A stretch of 25,680 nucleotides of DNA from Holosporales bacterium (GCA_031286725.1 JAITTR010000054.1:1-25680); one strand, 5' to 3'. Numbered from the stretch's first letter, positions 7,252-16,078 are shown. Notes: generated by a model not told the origin, from the letters alone. Numbers and translations are program-made.

Positions 7252-7293
7252 TTTCAGGATTGTTTTAAACCAATTAGTATTTAGAAATTGTTA

Positions 7294-7329
7294 TATAATG
7301 TTGACAGGAAAATAGTTTTATGGTAGCGT
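7294..7329 (+). promoter_or_regulatory. Promoter candidate for the ribosomal array
   Basis: Two overlapping options exist upstream of rpsL: a perfect -10 TATAAT (7294-7299) with a poor -35, or TTGACA (7301-7306) with a 17-nt spacer and a weak -10 TAGCGT (7324-7329). Either leaves a leader of 50-85 nt before rpsL. Such a large array should have a promoter here, but sequence alone does not decide which. Confidence 0.4.
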
Positions 7330-7389
7330 CTATAAAAGCGTTGAGATTTGTACGATACGCATATTTTTGTAAATTAGAAAAAGGAAGTA

Positions 7390-7761
7390 ATGCCTACAAT
7401 TAGTCAATTAATAAGATGTCCTAGAAAACCTAGGGTATCAAAAAATAAGGTTCCGGCTTTGGAATCTTGTCCGCAAAAGAGGGGAGTGTGCGCGAGAGTT
7501 TTTACCACTACTCCTAGAAAACCAAACTCAGCTATGAGAAAAGTAGCTCGTATTAGACTTACGAACGGTTATGAGGTTACCGGATACATCCCGGGAGAAG
7601 GACACAATTTACAAGAGCACTCTGTCGTTATAATTCGAGGAGGACGAGTTAAGGACTTGCCGGGCGTTCGGTATCATATAATAAGAGGGTTGCTAGACGC
7701 TCAAGGCGTAAAAGATAGAAAGCAGGGTCGTTCCAGATATGGGACGAAAAAGCCTAAATAG
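7390..7761 (+). CDS. rpsL: 30S ribosomal protein S12
   Basis: Protein of the 30S decoding centre, 123 residues and normal in length. It carries the conserved loops TTTPRKPNSAMRK (39-51) and GGRVKDLPGVRYH, next to 16S rRNA helices 27 and 44. Position 43, Lys in most bacteria including E. coli and Mycobacterium, is Arg here (AGA at 7516-7518), while Lys88 is kept. In other bacteria Lys43Arg gives streptomycin resistance. AAGGAAG sits just before the ATG. It is the first gene of the str-S10-spc-alpha array, followed by rpsG after 31 nt. Confidence 0.98.
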   Translation: MPTISQLIRCPRKPRVSKNKVPALESCPQKRGVCARVFTTTPRKPNSAMRKVARIRLTNGYEVTGYIPGEGHNLQEHSVVIIRGGRVKDLPGVRYHIIRGLLDAQGVKDRKQGRSRYGTKKPK

Positions 7762-7792
7762 ATAAAGATTTTATTGTCAAAGAGAGGATATA

Positions 7793-8263
7793 ATGTCGAG
7801 ACGCAGAGCTGCAGAAAAAAGAGAAGTTTTAAAAGACCCTAAATATGGAAACATTATTGTTACAAAGTTTATGAATTGTTTAATGCGAGCCGGAAAGAAA
7901 TCTGTTGCTGAGAGAATATTGTATAGCGCGTTTGATAGAGTGCACGGGAAAAACGGAAAGAGTTGCTTGGAGTTGTTTGTCGAAGCGCTGGAAAACGTAA
8001 AACCGTCTTTGGAAGTCAAGTCTCGCCGCGTAGGCGGAGCGACGTATCAGGTTCCAACAGAGGTTTCCCCTGGAAGAGCTCAAGCGTTATCTATTCGATG
8101 GATGATTAAGGCTGCAGGTTCTCGATCTGAAAAAACAATGGAAGAAAGGTTGGCGGCAGAAATTCTTGACGCGTCTTCCGGGAAGGGGATAGCCGTTAAG
8201 AAAAAAGAAGATTCCCATAAAATGGCCGAGGCTAATAGGGCCTTCGTGCATTATCGGTGGTAG
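7793..8263 (+). CDS. rpsG: 30S ribosomal protein S7
   Basis: Primary assembly protein that organises the 3' domain of 16S rRNA in the head of the 30S subunit. The 156 residues begin MSRRRAAEKREVLKDPKYGN and contain KFMNCLMRAGKKSVAERI and the GGATYQVPTEVSPGRAQALSI region, all family landmarks; the C-terminus NRAFVHYRW is also typical. AGAGAGGA precedes the ATG. The gene has 31 nt before it and 14 nt before fusA. In E. coli S7 represses translation of its own operon; no such site was identified here. Confidence 0.98.
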   Translation: MSRRRAAEKREVLKDPKYGNIIVTKFMNCLMRAGKKSVAERILYSAFDRVHGKNGKSCLELFVEALENVKPSLEVKSRRVGGATYQVPTEVSPGRAQALSIRWMIKAAGSRSEKTMEERLAAEILDASSGKGIAVKKKEDSHKMAEANRAFVHYRW

Positions 8264-8277
8264 GTGGGGAGGAATGT

Positions 8278-10347
8278 ATGAAACGAACGACTCCTATTGA
8301 TCGCTATAGAAACATAGGAATTATGGCACATATAGACGCCGGGAAGACGACTACTACCGAAAGAATTTTATACTACACTGGCAAATCTTATAAAATAGGG
8401 GAGGTCCATGAAGGCGCAGCCACCATGGACTGGATGGAGCAAGAGCAAGAGAGGGGCATAACGATTACTTCTGCGGCTACCACTTGCTTCTGGCAAGATC
8501 ATAGAATAAATATTATCGATACTCCAGGACACGTTGATTTTACGATTGAAGTGGAACGAAGCTTAAGGGTCCTTGACGGGGCGGTAACCGTATTTGACGG
8601 CGTGGCCGGAGTCGAGCCGCAGTCTGAAACAGTTTGGCGGCAAGCTGATAAATATAATGTTCCTCGAATTTGTTTTGTCAACAAAATGGATAGAATGGGA
8701 GCGAATTTTTATCGGTGTGTTGACATGATAGTCGATAGATTAGGAGCTCGTCCGGTTGTTTTGAATTTTCCGATAGGGGTAGAGTCGGAATTTGCCGGCG
8801 TTGTTGATGTTGTTGAAATGAAGGCGTATGTTTGGCATACGGAGGATCTCGGAGCTAAATATGACGTCACGGATATTCCGGACAATTTAAAGGAGCAAGC
8901 TGAGAGCTATAGATCCAAGTTGTTAGATATTATTGTAGAAGCTGACGATAGCGCTATGGAAGCGTATCTTGAGGGGAAAGAAATCCCTTGTGATTTGATA
9001 AAGAAATGCATAAGAAAAGGAACAATTCGAGGTCTTTTTGTTCCGGTTCTTTGCGGAACTGCTTTCAAGAATAAGGGCGTTCAACCGTTATTAGACGCCG
9101 TTGTTGATTATTTGCCTTCTCCGTTGGATATAGGCGAGATTGCCTGCAGTAATCTCGACGAGGCGGAGACTGTTAGAAAACCGGAGGATTCAGAACCGTT
9201 GGCTGGATTGGCGTTTAAAATTATGACGGATCCGTTTGTCGGGAGCATAACATTTTTTCGGATTTATTCGGGGGTCTTAGAGTCTGGGGCTAACGTTTTA
9301 AACTCTGTTAAAGATAAGACAGAGCGTATTGGGCGTATGCTTTTAATGCACGCTAATAACAGGGAAGATATAAAATACGCTTCGGCTGGCGATATTGTGG
9401 CTATTTGCGGATTAAAGTACACGACTACGGGAGAGACTCTCTGTTCTTCGACAAAGCCTGTCGTTCTTGAAAAGATGGAATTTCCTGAACCAGTTATTGA
9501 GATAGCTATAGAGCCATGCACAAAAGCCGATCAGGAAAAAATGGGGATTGCCCTTTCAAGGATGGCCGCGGAAGATCCGTCTTTTAAGGTTTCTTCCGAT
9601 AATGAAAGCGGGCAAACAATTATAAAAGGCATGGGGGAGTTGCATCTCGAAATAAAAGTTGATATACTAAAAAGAGAATATAAGGTTGACGCGAAGGTCG
9701 GGGCTCCTCAGGTTGCTTATAGAGAAACGATAACGAAACAAGGCGAGATAGATTATACGCATAAGAAACAAACTGGAGGGGCTGGGCAGTTCGCTAGGAT
9801 AAAGATTGTTTTTGATCCTTTATCTCCCGGCGAAGGCTTTGTTTTTGAGAGTAAGATTGTTGGAGGCGTTGTTCCAAAAGAATATATTCCAGGCGTGGCT
9901 AAGGGGTTGCAATCGGCTTTAGGGGCTGGTATTATTGCTGGGTTTCCTATGATTGATTTTAAGGCGACTTTGGTTGATGGAGCTTATCACGACGTCGACT
10001 CTAGCGTTTTGGCTTTCGAAATCGCCGCAAGGGCAGCATTTAGAGAAGGTATTGGGAAATGTGCTCCTAAGCTGTTAGAGCCTATTATGAAGGTTGACGT
10101 GGTGACTCCGGAGGATTATATGGGAGACATTATTGGGGATTTGAATAGTAGGAGAGGGCAAGTTTCCGGTATGGATCAAAGAGGGAATGCGAGAGAAATC
10201 TCCGCAATGGTTCCTCTTGCGAATATGTTTGGTTACGTTAATGCGTTGCGGTCGATGAGTCAAGGCAGAGCGCAATTTTCTATGATTTTTGATCACTATG
10301 ATCACGTTCCTCAGCAAATAGCTGATGAAATTAAAAGCAAAATGTAG
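8278..10347 (+). CDS. fusA: Elongation factor G
   Basis: GTPase that drives translocation of tRNA and mRNA on the ribosome. I placed the start at ATG 8278 (MKRTTPIDRYRNIGI) and not at an in-frame GTG at 8257, which overlaps rpsG; GGGGAGG lies 5 nt before 8278. The 689-residue protein has the P-loop AHIDAGKTT (17-25), the switch I region QERGITITSAATT, the G3 motif DTPGH, the G4 motif NKMD, and the later EF-G domains including GGAGQFARIKI and the domain V segment EPIMKVDVVTPEDYMGDIIGDL. All signatures are intact and the length is normal. Confidence 0.98.
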   Translation: MKRTTPIDRYRNIGIMAHIDAGKTTTTERILYYTGKSYKIGEVHEGAATMDWMEQEQERGITITSAATTCFWQDHRINIIDTPGHVDFTIEVERSLRVLDGAVTVFDGVAGVEPQSETVWRQADKYNVPRICFVNKMDRMGANFYRCVDMIVDRLGARPVVLNFPIGVESEFAGVVDVVEMKAYVWHTEDLGAKYDVTDIPDNLKEQAESYRSKLLDIIVEADDSAMEAYLEGKEIPCDLIKKCIRKGTIRGLFVPVLCGTAFKNKGVQPLLDAVVDYLPSPLDIGEIACSNLDEAETVRKPEDSEPLAGLAFKIMTDPFVGSITFFRIYSGVLESGANVLNSVKDKTERIGRMLLMHANNREDIKYASAGDIVAICGLKYTTTGETLCSSTKPVVLEKMEFPEPVIEIAIEPCTKADQEKMGIALSRMAAEDPSFKVSSDNESGQTIIKGMGELHLEIKVDILKREYKVDAKVGAPQVAYRETITKQGEIDYTHKKQTGGAGQFARIKIVFDPLSPGEGFVFESKIVGGVVPKEYIPGVAKGLQSALGAGIIAGFPMIDFKATLVDGAYHDVDSSVLAFEIAARAAFREGIGKCAPKLLEPIMKVDVVTPEDYMGDIIGDLNSRRGQVSGMDQRGNAREISAMVPLANMFGYVNALRSMSQGRAQFSMIFDHYDHVPQQIADEIKSKM

Positions 10348-10395
10348 TAAAATGGCTAAAGTTTAATTGTTTGTATAAAAATAATGGAGTAAGGA

Positions 10396-11586
10396 ATGGC
10401 AAAAGAAAAGTTTGAGAGGTCAAAGCCTCATTGTAACATAGGAACGATTGGGCACGTCGATCATGGAAAGACGACATTGACCGCCGCAATAACAAAGGTT
10501 ATGGCCGAACTAGGCAAAGCTGAATTTATGGCGTATGACGAAATTGATGGGGCTCCTGAAGAAAAAGCCAGGGGAATTACTATTTCAACTGCCCACGTTG
10601 AATATGAAACGGATAAAAGGCATTACGCTCACGTTGATTGCCCTGGGCATGCCGACTATGTTAAGAACATGATTACTGGTGCCGCACAAATGGACGGAGC
10701 GATTTTAGTTGTTTCTGCCGCAGATGGTCCTAAACCTCAGACGAGAGAGCATGTTTTATTGGCTCGTCAAGTCGGCGTTCCTTCGTTGATAGTTTATCTC
10801 AATAAAATGGATTTGGTTGACGATCCAGAATTGGTTGATTTGGTTGAGATGGAAGTTAGAGATTTGCTTAATTCATATAACTTCCCTGGAGACGACGTTC
10901 CTATAGTAAGAGGATCTGCGTTGATTGCTTTGGAGGGCGGAGAACCAGCGGCGGGAAAAGATTCCATCATGAAATTAATGGAGGCGGTCGATAATTATAT
11001 TCCTCAACCTCAAAGAGCTATTGACAAGCCATTTTTGCTTCCAATCGAGGATGTTTTTTCGATTTCCGGAAGAGGGACGGTCGTTACTGGACGTATCGAG
11101 CGGGGAGTAATTAAAGTCGGCGAGGAAATCGAGATTGTGGGCATAAAGCCAACTCAAAAGACTACGGTTACCGGAGTCGAAATGTTTAAAAAGCTTCTTG
11201 ATCAAGGGGAGGCTGGAGATAATATAGGTGCTCTTCTTAGAGGAACAAAAAGAGAAGAAGTCGAAAGAGGGCAGGTATTAGCCGCTCCAGGGACGATTAC
11301 TCCGCACACAGAGTTTGAGGCTGAGGTTTATATTTTAACGAAAGATGAGGGCGGAAGACACACTCCATTTTTCTCTAATTATAGGCCGCAGTTCTATTTT
11401 AGAACGACAGACGTTACGGGAACCGTTACTTTGCCAGAGGGAGTTGAAATGGTGATGCCTGGGGACAACGTGAAAATTAAGGTTCAATTGATTGCTCCTA
11501 TTGCTATGGAGGAAAATTTGCGTTTCGCTATCCGCGAAGGCGGAAGAACTGTCGGGGCGGGCGTTGTTTCGAAAATAGCGAAGTAA
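10396..11586 (+). CDS. tuf: Elongation factor Tu
   Basis: GTPase that carries aminoacyl-tRNA to the ribosomal A site. The 396 residues contain the P-loop GHVDHGKTTL, the switch I segment EKARGITISTAHVEYET, the G3 motif DCPGHADY with NMITGAAQMDGAILVVSAADG, and NKMD as the G4 motif (Cys is commoner than Met at the third position). Domains 2 and 3 follow with SISGRGTVVTGRIERG and the end GRTVGAGVVSKI. TGGAGTAAGGA precedes the start. It lies 48 nt after fusA, the largest gap in the array, and 36 nt before rpsJ. A second tuf copy elsewhere cannot be judged from this window. Confidence 0.98.
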   Translation: MAKEKFERSKPHCNIGTIGHVDHGKTTLTAAITKVMAELGKAEFMAYDEIDGAPEEKARGITISTAHVEYETDKRHYAHVDCPGHADYVKNMITGAAQMDGAILVVSAADGPKPQTREHVLLARQVGVPSLIVYLNKMDLVDDPELVDLVEMEVRDLLNSYNFPGDDVPIVRGSALIALEGGEPAAGKDSIMKLMEAVDNYIPQPQRAIDKPFLLPIEDVFSISGRGTVVTGRIERGVIKVGEEIEIVGIKPTQKTTVTGVEMFKKLLDQGEAGDNIGALLRGTKREEVERGQVLAAPGTITPHTEFEAEVYILTKDEGGRHTPFFSNYRPQFYFRTTDVTGTVTLPEGVEMVMPGDNVKIKVQLIAPIAMEENLRFAIREGGRTVGAGVVSKIAK

Positions 11587-11622
11587 TGCGTTATTATTGC
11601 AATATAAGAGGGATGGCTTAAA

Positions 11623-11931
11623 ATGGAATGGCGAAATATAAGAATTAGACTAAAGGCCTATGACCACAGATTACTAGACGAGTCTGTGAAAGAAATTGTC
11701 AATGCGGCGAAAAGAACCGGGGCTGAGGTCGTGGGGCCTATCCCCCTTCCAATGCGGATTGAGCGATTTACCGTAAATCGTGGCCCCCATATTGATAAAG
11801 AGTCTAGGGAGCAATTTGAAATTCGAACTTATAAGAGATTGATTGATATAAGAGATTGGCTTCCTCAGACTGTCGATGCGTTGATGAAGTTAGATCTCGC
11901 CGCTGGCGTCGACGTTGAGATAAAGTTGTAA
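11623..11931 (+). CDS. rpsJ: 30S ribosomal protein S10
   Basis: Protein of the 30S head and first gene of the classical S10 operon; in E. coli it also works with NusB in transcription antitermination. The 102 residues match the family: NIRIRLKAYDHRLLDESVKE at the start, GPIPLPMRIERFTVNRGPHI in the loop and EQFEIRTYKRLIDI near the end. AAGAGGG lies before the ATG. The 36-nt gap after tuf has no clear promoter or terminator, which argues that str and S10 genes are read together. Confidence 0.98.
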   Translation: MEWRNIRIRLKAYDHRLLDESVKEIVNAAKRTGAEVVGPIPLPMRIERFTVNRGPHIDKESREQFEIRTYKRLIDIRDWLPQTVDALMKLDLAAGVDVEIKL

Positions 11932-11946
11932 AAGAAGGATGCGATT

Positions 11947-12585
11947 ATGAGAGTTGGATTGATTGCTGAAAAGTTGGGGATGACTCAGTTGTTTGAAGAT
12001 AATGGTTCGCAGGTTCCAGTAACCGTATTAAAAGTTGATACATGCGCTGTTGTTTCTTTGAAAAATAAAGAAAAAGACGGATATAGCGCTGTTCGGCTTG
12101 GTTGCAAGGAGAGCAGTGAGAAACATATAAATAAACCACAATTGAGCTATTTTAAAAAGATAGGTTGCAAGTTATTTAAGATATTAAAAGAATTTAGGGT
12201 TGACGACGAGTCGGCTTATAAGGTGGGCGATACATTTGATGCGACCCATTTTAAAGAAGGGCAATTTGTGGACGTAATCGGAACGTCGAATGGGAAAGGA
12301 TTCGCAGGGGCTATGAAAAGGCATGGGTTTAGTGGCTTAAGAGCTACTCATGGCGTCTCCGTTACTCATAGATGTCATGGATCTACCGGAAATAGAACTC
12401 TCCCTGGACGAGTGTTTAAGGGCAAGAAAATGGCGGGACACATGGGGAATCAAAGAGTTACCATGTTGAATTTAAAGGTTCATTCCGTAGACAAAGATAA
12501 AGGGGTTATATTTATCCGCGGAGCCGTTCCAGGAAGCGAAAGCGGGATCGTTTATATCCGCGACGCTATCAAAAAGCTTATTTGA
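11947..12585 (+). CDS. rplC: 50S ribosomal protein L3
   Basis: Early assembly protein near the peptidyl-transferase centre. The 212-residue protein opens MRVGLIAEKLGMTQLFEDNG and has the long central extension loop with GTSNGKGFAGAMKRHGF and THGVSVTHRCHGSTGNRT, ending in the family segment GHMGNQRVTMLNLKV and GAVPGSESGIVYI. AAGGATG precedes the start. It sits 15 nt after rpsJ and 21 nt before rplD, the standard S10 order. Length and motifs are normal. Confidence 0.98.
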   Translation: MRVGLIAEKLGMTQLFEDNGSQVPVTVLKVDTCAVVSLKNKEKDGYSAVRLGCKESSEKHINKPQLSYFKKIGCKLFKILKEFRVDDESAYKVGDTFDATHFKEGQFVDVIGTSNGKGFAGAMKRHGFSGLRATHGVSVTHRCHGSTGNRTLPGRVFKGKKMAGHMGNQRVTMLNLKVHSVDKDKGVIFIRGAVPGSESGIVYIRDAIKKLI

Positions 12586-12606
12586 ATAATTAATTGGTGT
12601 AGAGTT

Positions 12607-13221
12607 ATGAAGTTTCAGGTATTAGATTGTAATAATAAAGCCGCCGGAGAATTAGAACTCTCGGATCAAGTTTTTGGCGTGTTGCCGAGAAAAGATATTC
12701 TAGCTAGAGTCGTTTTATGGCAATTGGCAAAAAGACGATGCGGTAATCATACGGTAAAAGGAAAATCTGACGTTCACGGCACTACTAGAAAAATGTATAA
12801 ACAAAAAGGCACTGGAGGCGCGAGACACGGATCTAAAAAGGCCGCTCAATTTAGGGGCGGCGGTATTATCTTTGGCCCTGTTTTGAGATCTCATGAGTTT
12901 AGTCTACAAAAGAAAGTTCGAAGTCTTGGGTTAAAAATGGCCTTGTCAGCAAAAGCAAAAGAAGGTAATATTATAATAGTTGATTCATTAAAGCATGACG
13001 AAAAAATAAAAACCAAAGATTTCGTAAAAAGATTTTCGGATGTGAAGTCCGCTCTATTTATTGATTCTCAGAAGAATGCAAACGTTTTAAGTGCTGTATC
13101 TAATATAGTTTGTTTTGATTATATTCCGCAAATAGGAGCGAATGTTTATGATATTCTCAGGAGAGATAAATTGGTTATTTCGGCCGATGCGGTAAAAGAA
13201 TTAGAGGGCAGGTTAATATGA
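12607..13221 (+). CDS. rplD: 50S ribosomal protein L4
   Basis: Protein of the 50S exit tunnel. The 204 residues contain the extended loop KMYKQKGTGGARHGSKKAAQFRGGG that reaches the tunnel constriction, where changes elsewhere give macrolide resistance; none of those changes is evident here. In E. coli L4 also shuts off the S10 operon through the mRNA leader; the leader used there is not recognisable in this fused array. The stop overlaps the rplW start by 4 nt (ATGA at 13218). Confidence 0.97.
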   Translation: MKFQVLDCNNKAAGELELSDQVFGVLPRKDILARVVLWQLAKRRCGNHTVKGKSDVHGTTRKMYKQKGTGGARHGSKKAAQFRGGGIIFGPVLRSHEFSLQKKVRSLGLKMALSAKAKEGNIIIVDSLKHDEKIKTKDFVKRFSDVKSALFIDSQKNANVLSAVSNIVCFDYIPQIGANVYDILRRDKLVISADAVKELEGRLI

Positions 13222-13529
13222 CAGACAAAGTTAAAGCAAGTTTTAAAGATTACGACACAATTAGGTATCCCCTTATGACCGAGAAGTCTACAAAACTTCT
13301 TGAATCGTCTAATTCTTATGTTTTTGTTGTCGATAAAATGGCGACCAAGCCTGAAATAAAGCAGGCGGTACAAAGAGTTTTCGGAGTGAAGGTAAAGTCT
13401 GTAAATACAATATTAATGAGAGGAAAGAATAAGATCTTTAGGGGGAAGCCGGGAAAAAGAGCGGATTTTAAAAAAGCAATAGTAAGATTAGAATCTAGAG
13501 AAAAAATAGATTTGGGAGTTGGAGTATAA
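13218..13529 (+). CDS. rplW: 50S ribosomal protein L23
   Basis: Protein at the tunnel exit, the docking site for trigger factor and SRP. The 103 residues contain the family's YPLMTEKSTKLLES near the N-terminus, then VFVVDKMATKPEIKQAVQRVFGVKVKSVNT and the basic tail segment GKRADFKKAIVRL. The usual docking residue region is present and the length is normal. It overlaps rplD by 4 nt and ends 4 nt before rplB, so translation is probably coupled. Confidence 0.97.
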   Translation: MTDKVKASFKDYDTIRYPLMTEKSTKLLESSNSYVFVVDKMATKPEIKQAVQRVFGVKVKSVNTILMRGKNKIFRGKPGKRADFKKAIVRLESREKIDLGVGV

Positions 13530-13533
13530 TAAT

Positions 13534-14355
13534 ATGGGATTGAAGCAATATAAGGCGGTTACCTCCTCTCAAAGGCAACTGGTTAATATAGACAGATCTG
13601 CTCTTTGGAAAGGCAAGCCTTTCAAGAAATTGACTGTTAATAAATTAGACGGAGCCGGAAGAAACAACCATGGTCATATTACTGTTTGGAATAGAGGCGG
13701 AGGACACAAGCAACGTTATAGAATGATTGATTTTTTGCGGGATAAAAAGGATATAGAAGCTGTTGTTCAGCGGATTGAATACGATCCTAATAGAAGTTCT
13801 TTTATTGCTCTGGTGAAATATTCTGACGACGAATATAGATATATTATAGCTCCTCAGAAACTAAAGATTGGCGATTCGGTATTATCTTCAGAAAAATGCG
13901 ACGTAAAGCCAGGGAATGCAATGTTGTTAAAAAATATTCCCGTCGGTACTATCGTTCATAATATTGAGCTGAAAATAGGAAAAGGAGCACAACTGGCCAG
14001 ATCTGCAGGAGGCGGGGTTCAGTTGGTGGGTAGAGACGGCGCGTATGTTATTTTGAGATTACCTTCCGGCGAGCAGAGGCTAGTGAACGGGAATTGTTCC
14101 GCCACTATTGGCGTAGTTTCTAATCCTGATCACCAAAACAGAAGTTATGGAAAAGCCGGAAGATCGAGGTGGTTGGGAAAACGACCTTGCGTTAGAGGAG
14201 TGGCTATGAATCCTGTCGATCACCCTCATGGCGGAGGAGAAGGGAAGACATCCGGGGGACGACATCCAGTTACTCCATGGGGTATTTCTACGAAAGGCAA
14301 AAAAACTCGTAGCAATAAGCGAACAACTCAGTATATAATATCAAAGCGTAAGTAA
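13534..14355 (+). CDS. rplB: 50S ribosomal protein L2
   Basis: Large-subunit protein needed for subunit joining and the peptidyl-transferase centre. The start at ATG 13534 (MGLKQYKAVTSSQRQLV) is preferred over an in-frame TTG at 13519 inside rplW; GGAG at 13521-13524 is well placed for it. The 273 residues carry NNHGHITVWNRGGGHKQRYR early and the conserved C-terminal block GVAMNPVDHPHGGGEGKTSGG, which includes the histidine discussed as important for activity (in NPVDHPHGGGEG). Length matches the family. Confidence 0.98.
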   Translation: MGLKQYKAVTSSQRQLVNIDRSALWKGKPFKKLTVNKLDGAGRNNHGHITVWNRGGGHKQRYRMIDFLRDKKDIEAVVQRIEYDPNRSSFIALVKYSDDEYRYIIAPQKLKIGDSVLSSEKCDVKPGNAMLLKNIPVGTIVHNIELKIGKGAQLARSAGGGVQLVGRDGAYVILRLPSGEQRLVNGNCSATIGVVSNPDHQNRSYGKAGRSRWLGKRPCVRGVAMNPVDHPHGGGEGKTSGGRHPVTPWGISTKGKKTRSNKRTTQYIISKRK

Positions 14356-14366
14356 GGAGAGAAGAA

Positions 14367-14642
14367 GTGCCTAGATCTGTTTGGAAGGGACCGTTTTTTG
14401 ATCGGTATTTAATTAAGAAGGCCGAAACTGCGAAAGCTTCAGGTCGTTTTGACGTTATAAAGATTTGGTCTAGACGTTCCACGATTTTGCCACAATTTGT
14501 CGGGCTGACGTTTGGGGTTCATAATGGGAAAAAGTTTATTCCCGTCTCAGTCTCCGAGAATATGGTCGGTCATAAATTCGGGGAATTTTCCCCAACCCGA
14601 ACGTATTATGGGCATAGCGCTGATAAGAAGGCTAAGAGGTAA
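14367..14642 (+). CDS. rpsS: 30S ribosomal protein S19
   Basis: Small protein of the 30S head that contacts the bridge to the large subunit. The 91 residues begin PRSVWKGPFFD after a GTG start at 14367, preceded by AAGGAGAG, and contain IKIWSRRSTILPQFVGLTFG and GHKFGEFSPTRTYYGHSADKK, all typical. It follows rplB by 11 nt and is only 2 nt from rplV. Nothing unusual except the GTG start. Confidence 0.97.
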   Translation: MPRSVWKGPFFDRYLIKKAETAKASGRFDVIKIWSRRSTILPQFVGLTFGVHNGKKFIPVSVSENMVGHKFGEFSPTRTYYGHSADKKAKR

Positions 14643-14644
14643 TT

Positions 14645-14989
14645 ATGTTAAATAATTCTGCAAAAGCTATTTTGAGAAAAGTGAGGGTTAGCCCTCAGAA
14701 ATTAAACGTAGTCGCTTCTATGATCAGGGGAATGAAGGCCAATAAAGCTTTAGGGGCGTTGCTTTACTCTAAAAAGAGAATTGCCGCCGACGTTAGAAAA
14801 ACTTTGATATCCGCGATCGCCAATGCCGAAAATAATAACGGGCTAAATCCGGACGCTCTATACGTAAAAGAAACTTATGTTGGTTATAGCATAAAGCTTC
14901 GTAGGTTTCGTCCAAGAGGGCGAGGGCACAGCGAAGTTATTACAAAACCGTTTAGTCATCTAACGATAGTTGTTGAAGAGAGAGTTTGA
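14645..14989 (+). CDS. rplV: 50S ribosomal protein L22
   Basis: Tunnel-wall protein with a long beta-hairpin beside that of L4. The 114 residues include RVSPQKLNVVASMIRGMKAN at the start, SAIANAENNNGLNPDALYV in the middle and the hairpin segment LRRFRPRGRGHSEVITKPFSH, followed by the usual LTIVVEE end. The macrolide-relevant hairpin looks unaltered at this level of reading. It is 2 nt after rpsS and 9 nt before rpsC. Confidence 0.97.
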   Translation: MLNNSAKAILRKVRVSPQKLNVVASMIRGMKANKALGALLYSKKRIAADVRKTLISAIANAENNNGLNPDALYVKETYVGYSIKLRRFRPRGRGHSEVITKPFSHLTIVVEERV

Positions 14990-14998
14990 GGTAGCGGT

Positions 14999-15655
14999 AT
15001 GGGACAAAAAGTAAATCCTGTCGGAATGAGGCTCGGTATTTTGAGAACTTGGGAATCTAGATGGTTCGCAAGAAAAGATTACGCTACTTTGTTGTTTAAA
15101 GATCTTCAAATTAGAAAGTATATTCAGGATAAACATAAAGCCGCAGGGATCTCTCGAGTTGTCGTAGAGAGACCGGCCAAAAAAGCTTGCGTAGATATTT
15201 ATGCTTCAAGGCCTGGCATGTTGATTGGAAAAGGGGGAGCTGATTTAGAGAAGTTGAGAGATAAGTTGTCCTCTATGGCTGGAACTGATGTTTCTCTAAA
15301 TATTGTCGGTATAAAAAAACCTGAGTTAGACGCTTATTTGATTGCTGACGGTATCGCTTTTCAAATTGAAAAAAGAGTTTCTTACAGAAGAGCCATGAAA
15401 AGAGCTATGCAATCCGCTATGAAATTGGGGGCTCTTGGGATAAGAGTTAATGTTTCCGGAAGGCTAAACGGAGCGGAAATTGCAAGAATGGAATGGTACA
15501 GAGAGGGTAGAGTGCCTTTGCACACGTTACGTTCTGACGTTGATTTTAGCATAGGCGTCGCAAAGACTACATACGGAACTTGTGGCGTGAAAGTTTGGAT
15601 ATACAAAGGCGATTATGAAGTTGGAGACGTTTTCTCCAGAGATAAAAGAGTTTAA
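14999..15655 (+). CDS. rpsC: 30S ribosomal protein S3
   Basis: Protein at the mRNA entry tunnel, with helicase activity together with S4 and S5 in other bacteria. The 218 residues open MGQKVNPVGMRLGILRTWES, followed by the KH-domain signature RPGMLIGKGGADLEKL and the C-terminal domain with IRVNVSGRLNGAEIARMEWY and REGRVPLHTLRSDVDFSIG. GTAGCGGT precedes the ATG, a weak ribosome site. It follows rplV by 9 nt. Confidence 0.98.
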   Translation: MGQKVNPVGMRLGILRTWESRWFARKDYATLLFKDLQIRKYIQDKHKAAGISRVVVERPAKKACVDIYASRPGMLIGKGGADLEKLRDKLSSMAGTDVSLNIVGIKKPELDAYLIADGIAFQIEKRVSYRRAMKRAMQSAMKLGALGIRVNVSGRLNGAEIARMEWYREGRVPLHTLRSDVDFSIGVAKTTYGTCGVKVWIYKGDYEVGDVFSRDKRV

Positions 15656-15667
15656 GGATTTTTGGTT

Positions 15668-16078
15668 ATGTTAGCTCCGAAGAAGACTAAATTTAGAAAA
15701 GCTTTTAAAGGTCGTATAAAAGGAAACGCAACCGCCGGAACTGAAGTAAGTTTTGGTAGTTTTGGATTAAAAGCTATCGAACCGGCGAGAATTAACTCTC
15801 GTCAGATAGAATCGGCTAGAAGGGCTATTTCTAGGCGTATAAAAAGAGCAGGACGAGTTTGGATTAGAATTTTTCCCGATCTTCCCGTTTCTAAAAAGCC
15901 TGCGGAAATCCGTATGGGAAGCGGAAAGGGGGCTCCGGAATATTGGGCGTTTAGAGTTCAGCCTGGAAGGGTTATGTTTGAGTTAGACGGAGTTCCCGAA
16001 GAGATAGCTCAAGAGGCTTTTGCATTAGCCGCTTCTAAGCTTCCGATTCGAGCTAAATTTGTTAAACGCGTTGTTTAG
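15668..16078 (+). CDS. rplP: 50S ribosomal protein L16
   Basis: Protein near the A-site of the 50S subunit. I set the start at ATG 15668 (MLAPKKTKFRKAFKGRIKG), which matches the family N-terminus; the in-frame TTG at 15662 would only add two residues. AAGGATT is upstream. The 136 residues have GSFGLKAIEPARINSRQIES, then KPAEIRMGSGKGAPEYWAF, with the conserved loop Arg (in RMGSGKG) that is hydroxylated in E. coli; whether it is modified here is unknown. Confidence 0.97.
   Translation: MLAPKKTKFRKAFKGRIKGNATAGTEVSFGSFGLKAIEPARINSRQIESARRAISRRIKRAGRVWIRIFPDLPVSKKPAEIRMGSGKGAPEYWAFRVQPGRVMFELDGVPEEIAQEAFALAASKLPIRAKFVKRVV

Larger units (their letters stand above)
6368..7389. other. 1-kb region without intact genes before rpsL
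   Basis: The stretch between the importer operon and the ribosomal array holds palindromic repeat elements (6439-6530 and 6722-6847), the possible remains of a small gene (7081-7251) and a candidate promoter for the array (7294-7329). The ORF at 6708-6911 is built largely from the second palindromic element, starts at TTG and has no ribosome site, so I do not count it as a gene. No tRNA or other stable RNA was recognised by eye. Confidence 0.6.
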
